DNA from: Bemisia tabaci
Taxonomy: Eukaryota; Arthropoda; Insecta; Hemiptera; Aleyrodidae
Length of the DNA: 64,000 nucleotides
Direction of reading: 5' to 3'
Assembly: GCF_918797505.1 (NCBI RefSeq)
Contig: NC_092801.1
Span: 10,478,001 to 10,542,000 of the forward strand
A program made the translations under genes and the position numbers. Under the pieces are notes generated by a model that saw only the letters and a list, made by a program, of their open reading frames with translations, made no database searches and was not told where the DNA came from. Of the stretch, positions 1 through 9,800 are shown one piece after another; position 1 is the first letter of the stretch, and every line of letters starts with the position of its first letter.

Positions 1-373
1 AACTATTTGTGCTCTCCGAAATGCGTGAGGTATCACGCCACAATTGAAGGCGTTTTCAAATCAACCAACTTTCCATATCGGGATTCTCGTGTCGGTTAAG
101 ATTCGGAGCTTGAGATTGGAAAGACTGATCCTTTACCTAAATATAATCCTAGCTTGAGCACACTTAAACCATGCGGTCAAAACGGCAATAACGGCAAAGA
201 GAAACCGATACAAGGCCAGCGTGGAGGCTGATTCAATATTAATCTTCCATCGCACTGTTACGGCGCAGTGATACAACTATTCGTACTCTTCGCGGAATGC
301 GTGAGGTATCACGCCACAATTGAAGGCGTTTCCGAAACTGCCAACTTTCCACATCGGGATTCTTGTGTCGCAT
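1..373. repeat. Tandem repeat, ~274-bp unit, family shared with 17.8-18.6 kb
   Basis: Two copies of a unit that contains GCGTGAGGTATCACGCCACA and ends near CATCGGGATTCT start about 274 bp apart, the first cut by the window edge. The reverse complement of the same unit forms the tandem block at 17841-18590. Diverged single pieces occur near 35550-35720 and 62305-62400. No coding capacity is visible. The family is unrecognised; satellite-like spread or a tandem-bearing transposon are both possible. Confidence 0.7.
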
Positions 374-659
374 GAATTGGGGGTCTATTAAAACTGGCTG
401 ACAAATATTCATTACTTCTACAGTAAATTCTCAGTACCCACCTTTTAATAATTCCAAATACCTAATTAGATTTTCGACCGAAAAAAAAAAAAATGAAAAT
501 TTAACGAAAAAACAGACACAAGCCTCCCCATCCCACCCCAGTTGAGGAGATGGATGCAAAAAGGGCATTTCTTCGTTGCGGTGTTTCAGAATCTTTAATG
601 CTAATTTTTATTTTGTAGAGGTGACTACAGGGCGAAGTTTCTGAAAGGTTACGATTTTG
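374..659. other. Unannotated AT-rich stretch
   Basis: No exon, RNA gene or clear terminal repeat is seen here. The open frame on the minus strand at 501-731 shows no recognisable protein and runs into the adjacent MITE. Confidence 0.5.
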
Positions 660-887
660 GCTGAAATTTGGCGTTGCCAAATTTCCTGTGATAAAACGCA
701 AATTCCCTGGAAAAGTTATGAATATTTTCATATCAATTTTTCAGATAATTTAGTTCGCAATTTTACTTAAAGACTCTGAAAATGTAAAGGAAAAACATTC
801 ACAACTTTCCTAAAACAATAAACATTTTATTGAAGGAAATTTGGCAACTCTCGAATGTTCATACGGCGTTCTTCCTTAGCACGGCAG
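660..887. mobile_element. MITE, CTGCCGTGC family, left end truncated
   Basis: The right terminus carries the family inverted repeat (CTTCCTTAGCACGGCAG at the end, preceded by TTGGCAACTCTCGAATGTTC). The left side keeps GGCGTTGCCAAATTTCC but lacks the outermost ~30 bp. Complete relatives lie at 3569-3822, 4068-4421 and 29921-30173. It has no coding capacity. The 144-aa frame at 830-1264 begins inside this element and is not a gene. Confidence 0.75.
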
Positions 888-2630
888 CATTTTTCTCACG
901 ACAAACGACCGTGATAAAGAAAGGCATCATGCATTGTTCAACCGTTCCGGGGAATTTGGTGAAATATTATCGAGGACAGAGGATTAGTCAAATAATCGAA
1001 AATTCTGAATATTCCAGCCGATACTTCAAAGTTGTCGCGGTCCACGTCGAAAATCGAGTATTTCAATCCCATTCCTTGTTCGAAAAATCTAAAATATCGT
1101 CACCGAATGGCAACGCTGGCCAGAGGTTACGAAGCGCTCTGCTACCCCCATCTCCTTTCTTCATCAATCCATTGTGTGGCTATTTGATTTATTTTTCTAA
1201 TCGCGATAAATTCAACAATAAAATTACACAAGCAAAAGCAAAGATACGAACGACGACTGACTAATATTGACCTTCGTCGGGTACGTCTGCAGGTCTCCGT
1301 TTTCTGAGCGAGAACTTACAAAGCTAGGAAGTGTAACTGCAGTTTGCAATACGGAACTATGCACTATTTCTAGCTCATCCACAAAAGCCCTTGTCAGCGT
1401 GGAGACTCCGACGATGTCCAGGGTGCGTTGCTTCTAAAATGAGTCAGAAATAATGATTTCTCAGAGAAAAATAATTAAGCCCGATCACAGATCACTCGCT
1501 CAACTTCAAATGGTAAAAAAAAGAAAAGAAAAAAAAATTGTAAGAGTGTAATTCCCTCGGAAAATGCACTAAAAAAAATTAGACTTAATTTTGCGAATAA
1601 ACACCATTATTGCTGGCTCATTTCAGAAACAAAAATTGTGCCGTTAAAATACCTCACTGACGGGTGTTTTTATTAATGAGCCAGAAGCTGTAGTTTCTTG
1701 TACAATAACTTTTTGGAGTAACAAGATTTCTCTGACTGGATTGCCACAAAATTTAAAAAACGAATTCCCTGATATTTCCCTAATTTTACTGACACTTTTG
1801 AGTAAAATTCCTCGACGAATGAAATTAAGTCATAAGGCCAAAAATGCATAATTTGAAATAGTTCCTGGGCAAAATTTGTTTTCCTAACCGCACATCCACT
1901 GTGGAAAGCTAATAAAGGTAAATTTAAAAAACTTTTCCTGACACTTTCATCATTTTCCCTGATTTTTTAAAATTCCCTGACATTTCTCGGTTTCCGTGAC
2001 TAGGGCAACCCTGGATTTCTCTGACTTCATCGATGGAAAGAAGGAACGATTTCAAACTTAAATCGAAGAGTAATTTTTAGATTTAGGGGTAAGTAGGTGT
2101 GCTAAAATAATATAATCCTAAATTCACGTCGCTAGCTGTAAGGCGCAATCTTGCACTTCTCCCTTACAACCGAATTGCTTCTTTTCCTTATTATTTCCGC
2201 CGCTGAACCTGTCCAAGTTTCTACAAACAAAAAAGAGAAAAAGTTTTTATGTATCGAAGGATGCACTCGGTGCTTCAATCTTTGTTCTGTCTATTCTGAC
2301 GCAGCAAAAACGATTACTTGCCTCGCGAAACTTTCATTGTTCTATAAAAAGTATTCGACGGAGCACGTCATAACGAGGAAAATGACAGAAATGCGTCGAT
2401 ATTGAACCGTGCGGCAAGGCGTTGACGGCTGCATCGATTAAGAATATTTTCTCCCTAATTTTCGAGAGGAACTTTCGGAAAACTGCCTAATCTGCACTTG
2501 CCTCCTCACGTTCTTAGATTTTAGTTTGAAATCGAGGAATTTGAAGCACGTTTCTAAGTGGACAAAAAACGAAATTACCTACGTACAGAATAATGTACCT
2601 ACTTGAAACTTTTATACGACTTTAAAGCCG
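888..2630. other. Intergenic sequence, no supported gene
   Basis: No exon with homology or convincing splice context was found. Around 1700-2010 there are short stretches of the kind ATTCCCTGATATTTCCC and a terminal-like AGGGCAACCCTGG, which look like an old decayed MITE. The frame at 2151-2405 has no recognisable features. Confidence 0.4.
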
Positions 2631-2631
2631 G

Positions 2632-3103
2632 TCAGGTGACAGGTCGTCACGAGCGCCATGCGACGTTTAGCAATTTCCGCCGACATTTTATTTTTTTATG
2701 GAGAAAATGTTCACTGGAAAAATAAACACATGGGATCTTGAGTCCAGACTCTTGAAAACATTGACAAGAAAAACTACTCTTGATTCAATCGGATTTTCGC
2801 TTGAATCAAAACGAAATCCGCTTAAATTAAGAGGCTTGGTTCTTGATTTAAGCTAGATTTTGATTGAACCAAGGGTACTTTTTCTTGTCGATGTTTTTAA
2901 GAGTCTGAACTCAAGATCCAATGTGTTTTTTTTCCAGTGTTGGTTGAATCTGTTTATTTCACTGAATTTCAATTGCAGCACGAAGAAAATTCAGTGAAAT
3001 TTTCGGACAGCTTCGTTGAACAATTACTCTGTAAAAAAATAAAATGACTGCGGAAATTTTGAAACGTCGCATGGTGCTTGTGATACTTTGGCCGGAGAGT
3101 GAC
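2632..3103. mobile_element. MITE (GTCACC family) interrupted by a second MITE
   Basis: The outer halves match the intact element at 6139-6387: CGCCATGCGACG near the left and CGTCGCATGGTGCTTGTGATAC near the right, in inverted orientation. The two halves are split by the CACTGG element at 2712-2939. A simple nested insertion explains the arrangement. Outer borders are approximate. Confidence 0.65.
2712..2939. mobile_element. MITE with CACTGG...CCAGTG termini (Tc1/mariner-like)
   Basis: This is a 228-bp palindromic element with inverted ends CACTGGAAAA / TTTTCCAGTG. It is about 85-90% similar by eye to the copy at 38685-38921, which is flanked by TA on both sides. The internal arms carry CTTGATT/AATCAAG and TCCAGACTC/GAGTCTGAACT stretches. 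The TA duplication of the sister copy points to Tc1/mariner-type mobilisation, which is an inference. Confidence 0.7.
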
Positions 3104-3568
3104 GAAGTATGGTTGGTAGAATGTGCATTCCAGCAGGGTTGCAAGATCTCTTCCTGAAAATCAAGGAAGCCGCCATGATTTTCCTTGAGCCCAAAAAAAC
3201 GCTGGAATATTTTTAAAGACGGCTGTGAAGCACAATGCGAACCCTTTTTTTTAAAAACAACATCCTTAGGTATAACTAACTGTTTCGCTCATTGGAGAGT
3301 CTTCCGAGATTTGAAAACCCTCCAGGGTAGATGGCAAACTTTTCCGTAAAATTTGCAAGTGAAAGAATTTCAAGGAAGAAACCCACCTTCCTTCGGATTT
3401 ACGAACTTTCATTCAAACCATAGAACAGGTGGCTAGAAACGTAGCTTGGAGTGGAAGAATCTCAACAAGGTAGAGTACATTTTTTCCGTTGCGAGAGATC
3501 ACGGGAATTGAATACTACCCAGCAGCCCCATTACTTCCCACGTGATTCGACATTTTGGGAGTTCTATA

Positions 3569-3822
3569 CTGTCGTGCTGAGGAAAAACGCCGAATGAGCC
3601 TTCGGGCGTTGCCAAATTTCTTCCGGCAAATCTTTAGTTTTCAGAATTGTTTTTTGAATACTTGTCTACCAATTTCTCAGATAATTTTGTTTGTAATTTG
3701 ATCCAAAACTTCTGAAAATTTCAAGGAAAAATATTCATAAATTTCGTAAATAATAAAAGTTTTATCGAAGGAAATTTGGCAACTATCGAATGTTCATAGG
3801 GCGTTCTTCCTTACCACAGCAG
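3569..3822. mobile_element. MITE, CTGCCGTGC family, flanked by TATA
   Basis: This is a 254-bp element. It starts CTGTCGTGCTGAGGAAAAACG and ends CGTTCTTCCTTACCACAGCAG, imperfect inverted repeats of about 50 bp. Both sides are flanked by TATA (3565-3568 and 3823-3826), a candidate 4-bp target duplication. It has no coding capacity. Confidence 0.8.
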
Positions 3823-4067
3823 TATACCATGGAATGTCTGAACATCCCTTCTGGCAAAACGTATCACAGCTAAATTTTTCTAATGATTCATAATTTACGT
3901 GCCGCAGGAGTGCAACATCTGCCCAATCATATGATCCACGAATTTTTGGGAAAGAGAGGAAATTTTAGTCTGAACCAGCATCGAACAACTTCTTCGGAAA
4001 AAATTCCGACAATTCCTCGATCTTCTTGATTTTTCGGTAGACGTCCCGAGCATTCCTGATAGCTACT

Positions 4068-4421
4068 CTGCCTTGCTAAGGAAAAGCGCCGTATGAACCT
4101 TCAGGCGTTGCCAAATTTCCTTTGATGAAACACGAATTTTCTGATGGACTTATGAATAAGTATTTTGCTTCCAATTTTTTAGATAATTTTGTTCGCAATT
4201 TTATCTTCAGATAAAATTGCGAACAAAATTATTCTTCGAACTTCAGGAAGTTCTTCGAACTTCAGGAAGTTCTTCAAACTTCAGGAAGTTCTTCAAACTT
4301 CAGGAAGTTCCTGAAAATTTGAGGGAAAAATATTCTTAACCTACCGCAAAAAGGAACATTTTATTGACGGAACTTAAGCAACTCTCGAGTGTTCATACGG
4401 CATTCTTCCTTAGCACAACAG
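4068..4421. mobile_element. MITE, CTGCCGTGC family, flanked by TACT, with internal tandem repeat
   Basis: Inverted ends CTGCCTTGCTAAGG and CCTTAGCACAACAG enclose about 354 bp. TACT is found immediately outside both ends (4064-4067 and 4422-4425). The copy is longer than its ~254-bp relatives because it contains an internal 19-bp tandem array at 4240-4315. Confidence 0.8.
4240..4315. repeat. 19-bp minisatellite, 4 units, inside a MITE
   Basis: Four head-to-tail units of CTTCGAACTTCAGGAAGTT (the third and fourth with A for G) lie inside the MITE at 4068-4421. Each unit is itself partly palindromic (AACTTCAGGAAGTT). It is absent from the sister MITEs, so it expanded after this copy inserted. 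Confidence 0.85.
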
Positions 4422-4429
4422 TACTAAAC

Positions 4430-5100
4430 TGCACTCTATGCTTGTTTATTGTGCAGAGGAAAATCGTCAAACATACATTTACAGCTTAAGAGGAGAGGGA
4501 AAGGAACAACATGCAGACTGACAACTCCCTGATCTTGAGAGACGATAAGTAAATCTAGATTGATAAAAAGATATGGAGCGAAAATACATTTTCACTAGAG
4601 GTAGAGGTTTTGATAACTAATTGTGATACGATATTAGTATCATTAACATCGTTGGAGCAGAAACAGATTGTCTTCAGCAAATCGTTCCAGACGTCTGCCG
4701 CAATAAAGATTTGGAACATAACCTCAAACGACACTATTGTCAAGACTCTACATTAAATCTGGACCTAATGGGGTCACATACATTTTCCCGGACAGTGATT
4801 CCTACTTCAGCAAATGAGCACCATGGAAAACATCTCGATGAGGTGACAATCATTTGGTGCAGAAGCGCATCGTTCATCACCTGATAACAGCCGACGGCAA
4901 CTGGGCACACCGAAAGGTGTCCTTGATAAACTTAGTTTCCGATGCCAATAATAAAAAATAGCAAGCTAAAAGGCTGATGGTTAATTAGATTCATTCGATG
5001 GGCCCGTAGACATAGTTAAACGAGAACGATTGTCGAAAATTAGAATAATAGGTGGTGGGCACCATCAGTCTAAATAGGTCAAGAGACAGTTAATTGCATT
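4430..5100. other. Stretch without a supported gene
   Basis: Several open frames are present (for example 4555-4743 on the minus strand), but none has recognisable protein features or paired splice signals. If the exon at 5108-5155 is real, this region is part of the first intron of that gene. Confidence 0.35.
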
Positions 5101-5107
5101 AGCTCAC

Positions 5108-5155
5108 CTTGGGCTTGTAGAACCACTTCCGGAATGACTCCATATCGAATTTCAT
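5108..5155 (-). CDS. Candidate first coding exon of an unidentified gene
   Basis: On the minus strand an ATG at 5155 opens a frame reading MKFDMESFRKWFYKPK, then runs straight into a good donor (AAG|GTGAGC) at 5107. It is preceded by about 350 bp without obvious transposon termini that could be 5' UTR and promoter. The short basic/aromatic peptide looks like the N-terminus of a conserved protein, but I do not recognise it and found no second exon in the remaining 5 kb. The gene would be transcribed leftwards, downstream of and in the same direction as SMU1. It could also be chance: 16 codons carry little weight. Confidence 0.35.
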
Positions 5156-6138
5156 GGGAATTTTGAAGAAAACTGCACGATCACAACACTCTCAGCACTA
5201 AAGACATATTCTTTGCACATAAACTCACTGGAACAAGGCAGGGCGAGAGGCCATGCTTGTGTTGCTTAGCCAAGTTACACCACTACTCATCTGCAGGCTA
5301 ACAATGGATTTTCACTGAAAATTACGCGACGAGATTCACTTCGAAACAATGATGGAAGAAGCTAGCTACGCGTTGAAATCGAACTCATTGGCAAGGCAAT
5401 TTAATTCGCGAAACTACATGAAACTGCAAGAAACCAACGCGAAATCACTACACATCCGCAGTTCGCTGTCGCTCACCCGTAAAAATTAAACTGGGAGCTG
5501 TTTACGCTGTTCCCCGTTTCGGAGCTACGCGGAAATTCGTCATCTCTCGAGCAAGAGAACCCCCACCACTTTGCGCCGCAGGGCTTTTGGTGCTTTCGTG
5601 TAGTGTGGTTGGCAGTCCTGTGATTTTCTACTGGCTAACCTGGTGACTGGTGACTGGCGCAATGGAAAGCCCGCGTATTTTTAAATTAACGCACCTGCTG
5701 TGACTGAGCGACACGCTGTCTCTGAAAACGGAAAGAAGTCGTGTGGAAATGATAAAAAATTTATTTTTTGTAGTATTTTTTTCTGATTTAAGTAAATTTT
5801 TCTATTTATCTATATCTATCTAGTAAGGATTCACTTAATATGATGAGCCTAGTGAAATGGCATTTAAGCAGTGTCTCAAAGTGTCATCCTTCAATTCACT
5901 CCTGCCAAAACCTATTTCTGTGGCCAAATTGGATGAAATAAAATTAAAAATGAAAAGAAAACAGTGACAGAGAACTATTCAACCTCATATATGGGTTAAT
6001 TCTGCATTATTGGAGTAAATTGAACCAGAATTAACTTCATGGCATCTCACATTGGCTAATTTTTCTAATTTATTAATTTTGAAACAGAAAACTAAAGAGT
6101 ATAACGCCTTTGAAATTTTCGTAAGTATACCCTAGATC
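5156..6138. other. Possible promoter/5' UTR region, then intergenic
   Basis: This is the region upstream (on the minus strand) of the candidate first exon at 5108-5155. From about 5480 to 5720 it is less AT-rich than its surroundings, which would suit a promoter. Beyond 5740 it is AT-rich with no visible gene. Confidence 0.3.
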
Positions 6139-6387
6139 GTCACCTTCCGGCTAGAGTATCACAAGTGCCATGCAATATTTCAAAATTTCCGCCGCCATTT
6201 TATTTATTACAGGGAAATAATTCAAAGAAGCTGTCCGAAAATGTCACTGAATTTTCTTTGTGCTGCCGATAAAATTCAGTGAACTTTTCCAACAGACTCG
6301 GCCAATAATTTTTCTGTAAAAAAGTAAAATGGCGGCGGAAACTTTGAAACGTCGCGTGACACTTGTGATACTGTGGCGGAAGGTGAC
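6139..6387. mobile_element. Intact MITE, GTCACC family, with TAGATC target duplication
   Basis: This is a 249-bp palindromic element beginning GTCACCTTCCGGCTAGAG and ending GGCGGAAGGTGAC. The inner arms are TTTCCGCCGCCATTTTA and its inverse AAAATGGCGGCGGAAA. TAGATC is found on both sides (6133-6138, 6388-6393), with CTAGATC possible if one base is shared. A partial copy lies at 8327-8390 in an SMU1 intron and an interrupted one at 2632-3103. Confidence 0.8.
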
Positions 6388-6444
6388 TAGATCATGAAGA
6401 ATATACTTACTCACAAAACTGCAAGGGTCATTGTTGCTTAGTTC

Positions 6445-6618
6445 TTTATTTTACTTAAGCATCATAGAAAATAATAATCAATATTTCAATAATTCAATAA
6501 ATAATCTATTGTACCACATTGATGAAAAATTCTCACAATCAGTCGATCAAAGCAAGTCAGGATTAAAACAGTTGATTGAAAAACAAGTAGTCAATAGAAA
6601 GAGGATAAGATATTTATT
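6445..6618 (-). terminator. Candidate SMU1 poly(A) signals
   Basis: On the minus strand AATAAA occurs at 6618-6613 and again at 6450-6445, about 195 and 360 nt past the SMU1 stop codon. Either could define the mRNA 3' end; sequence alone does not decide between them. Confidence 0.4.
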
Positions 6619-6810
6619 TTGTACACGGTACAAAAAGAGTGAGTCAAGTCTTACAAAATATCTGCAAAAAGTCTGTACAATCAATATATTTACAACAAGA
6701 TGAGTAAAAGCTTATTGACTATCGTGGTGAGTTGAAATTGAATTGGCCATGGTGGATATGACTTCAAGATCCAAAACAACATTGAAAAATTCTAGAGAGG
6801 AGACAAAGAA

Positions 6811-9800
6811 TTAAGGCTTCCAGATACGAAGAAGACCATCTTCTGAATATGTGCAAAGTAAGTTTTGGTGCGGATGATGGGCCACGCCGATCACATCTTT
6901 CTCGTGGACCTATAAAAATTCAGCAAGAAATGAATAACTGCAAGCATGCCTGCCCTGCGGCCTCTTAATTGAAAAGAAACGACGCAGGGAGATCACATTC
7001 CGTTACAGACAGGTTGGTGACTAAACAAGGAAACCACATACTTTCATTGCAGATTTTTTTGAAGTGTACTATACCGTTTACTGACAAAAACCAATTTATG
7101 TAATTTTCTGAAAGTTAAGTTTATTGTATTTCTCTGTTTGTATAATTCTGTGAAAATTTCAAATAAAAGTTGTCGTTTTCCTTTTAAAAAGAAAATGCAA
7201 TTTCACTGCAATCGAATTATGTGATTACTGCGATTAGTCATCAATATGAAAAATAGAGTATTAATGAGCCTGTTCAGTGTTGTTCAACTTTTGCATTTCT
7301 AAAAAGTAGAGAAATTCCTTGATTGACAGGTATTTTCCCCTATGTTTTTTAACACTGTCATGCAAAAGAGAGTTCAAAGAAGCATATTTTAAACTTTCCT
7401 TTAAAGCAAGCATTGCCTTGAAAGCTAATATGGCATCCAAAAACATTACATGATCCATGGCCTATGCGGAGACGTAACAGAGTTGATCAGATACTTGCAT
7501 CCAAATAAATTTATCATTCTCTGTTTCTGGTTTCATTCAATAGCAAATAAGATAAGTAAATTGAATATTCATTTCTCATTTGTGTCACAATGAATGATTA
7601 ATTTTTTATCCAACTCAAGTCAATAAAAATGGTAACAAACAGTATTCTGACTCCACATCAAAATTTTAGGTATCATCAAGGCTCTCATGCTTATCTTAGT
7701 TATTTTTGCCTAGAATAAAACTATTGAGCCGAATAGATTTTTAAAAGTGAAAGGGTATTAACTTACGTTTAAAGTTCTTTCTAATTTGCCAGAAGTGATG
7801 GAAAAGCAGTACAAGACAAAATCCTCTCCCACACAATATATCCATTCACCGCGTGGTGAGAGTGTCGCACATACAAAGTCTCCACCTTCTCTTTTACCGC
7901 TAGAGAACGATCTGACAATCTGCAACAAAAGTTGAGCGATATCAAGCAATTGAACACATGAGTGTCTTGCTGCAAGTGAAGAAAAATTCCTGTAGCAGAG
8001 TTGAAAGTATAGATCAAGGTGCAAAACCGCTTACCTCCATGGCAGTATTTCACAATTTCTGCTTCTTTTGTATTTTTTTTTAGAGAGAAACAAGCCAACT
8101 TATTAGCCTGAAATTCATCAACAAAATATTCTGACAGAAGAAATAAGAAAAAATTCAAGGAAGTTTTCAAGAAATTGTGTTGACTAGTTCTCCGAAGAGA
8201 AAATGAAGTATCACCGGAAATCTGCTATATTACAAATGGAGATAGATGGTTACGAAATTTGGCCATCGATATGTCCTTCAGATATTACAGAGATAAATAC
8301 ACATATGACTTACAACATATATCGTCACCTTCCAGCCTAAGTATCATAAGCGCTTTTCACGCTTAGCCACTATGTTGCAAGACATCTCAACTTTGAACTC
8401 ACTTGACACACAGTTACTTAGAGAAAGAGGCAAAACTTACCTGTCCTTGCATATTCATTATGACAACGATATTTGTTCTGTTGCAGACAACGAAATGGTC
8501 ATTATTTTTTGGTAAAATATGAACGCTGTTGACAGTGGCTCCAGCCGTTCCCAAGGATTTAAACGTGTTCACACATTCTGTTGACTTTACTGACCAGACT
8601 TTCACTGTTCCATCACTTGAAGCACTGAAAATGGAATACCACCGTATTAAGACATTTCTTGAAAAGCATTTGTAAGTAATAAATGGACAAAGTGTTACAA
8701 AAACGCACCAAATCGCATTTAGGAACAAAATTAGTTGGAGGCAGTGATGAATTAAATTATAATAAGCTCCAATTTATAGATTTTTATGGCCCCGATAAAG
8801 TTTTTCCCCACTTTAATTAGAATTCAACTGAATGAAATACCTAGAATTTGAACTGAATCTCTCAGGTTGAAAACAAACCGTCTCGGAAAAATTAAATTTT
8901 TAGGAGACAATAAAAACTGCATTATAACTATAAAAGTCGAGTTGCATCGTTTACGAAATGAGAGATTCAATTACACTTGCTTGCCTTGCTAATCTGTCCG
9001 ATTGGTAAAGTATCCTGAGAAGCTAACTTAAATAAAAATGCACAGATCCATTTGTGGAGAATCGATTAGTCCTTAAAAACTGACAAGGACAGTGTCCAAG
9101 GTCTAACCAAAAATGAACAAACTTTTCCTACGGTAAAGAGCTAGCAACTTCTACAAGTTTCATTCCTATACATTACTTTTAGAGACAATGACCCTTTCAG
9201 CAAATCACTAAAATATACAGACTAAGTTTTGATGTTCTTACTTTTGATATTTATAGAAACAAAAAAGTTTAACTTAAGAGGTTCACCTTAGTAAATTGTG
9301 TCCATCGACTGTGAAGGCTACTTCATTGACAAAAGATGTGTGTCCACGGAACTCCTTCAGTGTCTTGCCTGACTTCAAACCATGAATCCTGGGAAATCAT
9401 TGAAAGTGGAAAATTAATCACCTCATTAAGATAAAGGAATGAATCTCAATTTAAGAGGAGCAGAGATTAAAATATGATTGGCTGAATACTGTGAATTCAA
9501 ATATTAAGTTAATGATTCAATAAAAAAAATACTGCTTTAATTTCATTAATTGAATAATATCTATTCTGAAGGCATATCATCTCCTGTATGCTGATAGTAA
9601 ATGGAAAGAAAATGAACAAAGGAACTCATAATCAAAATTTTAACCTTTTTTACTCAATTGCACTTGCACGAACCGCAAATCGGCTCATTTGATAAATTCT
9701 TCCATGCTGGTCTCATTGATGACACATTTGTAGCAGTCGGAGCATAGTGTCTGCAATACTAATTGATAATGGAATACATAATGGCATTCATTGTCTTTTT

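Noticed and set aside
830..1264. 144-aa open frame
   Set aside because: It begins inside a MITE terminus, has no recognisable domain, and adjoining sequence gives no splice or promoter support.
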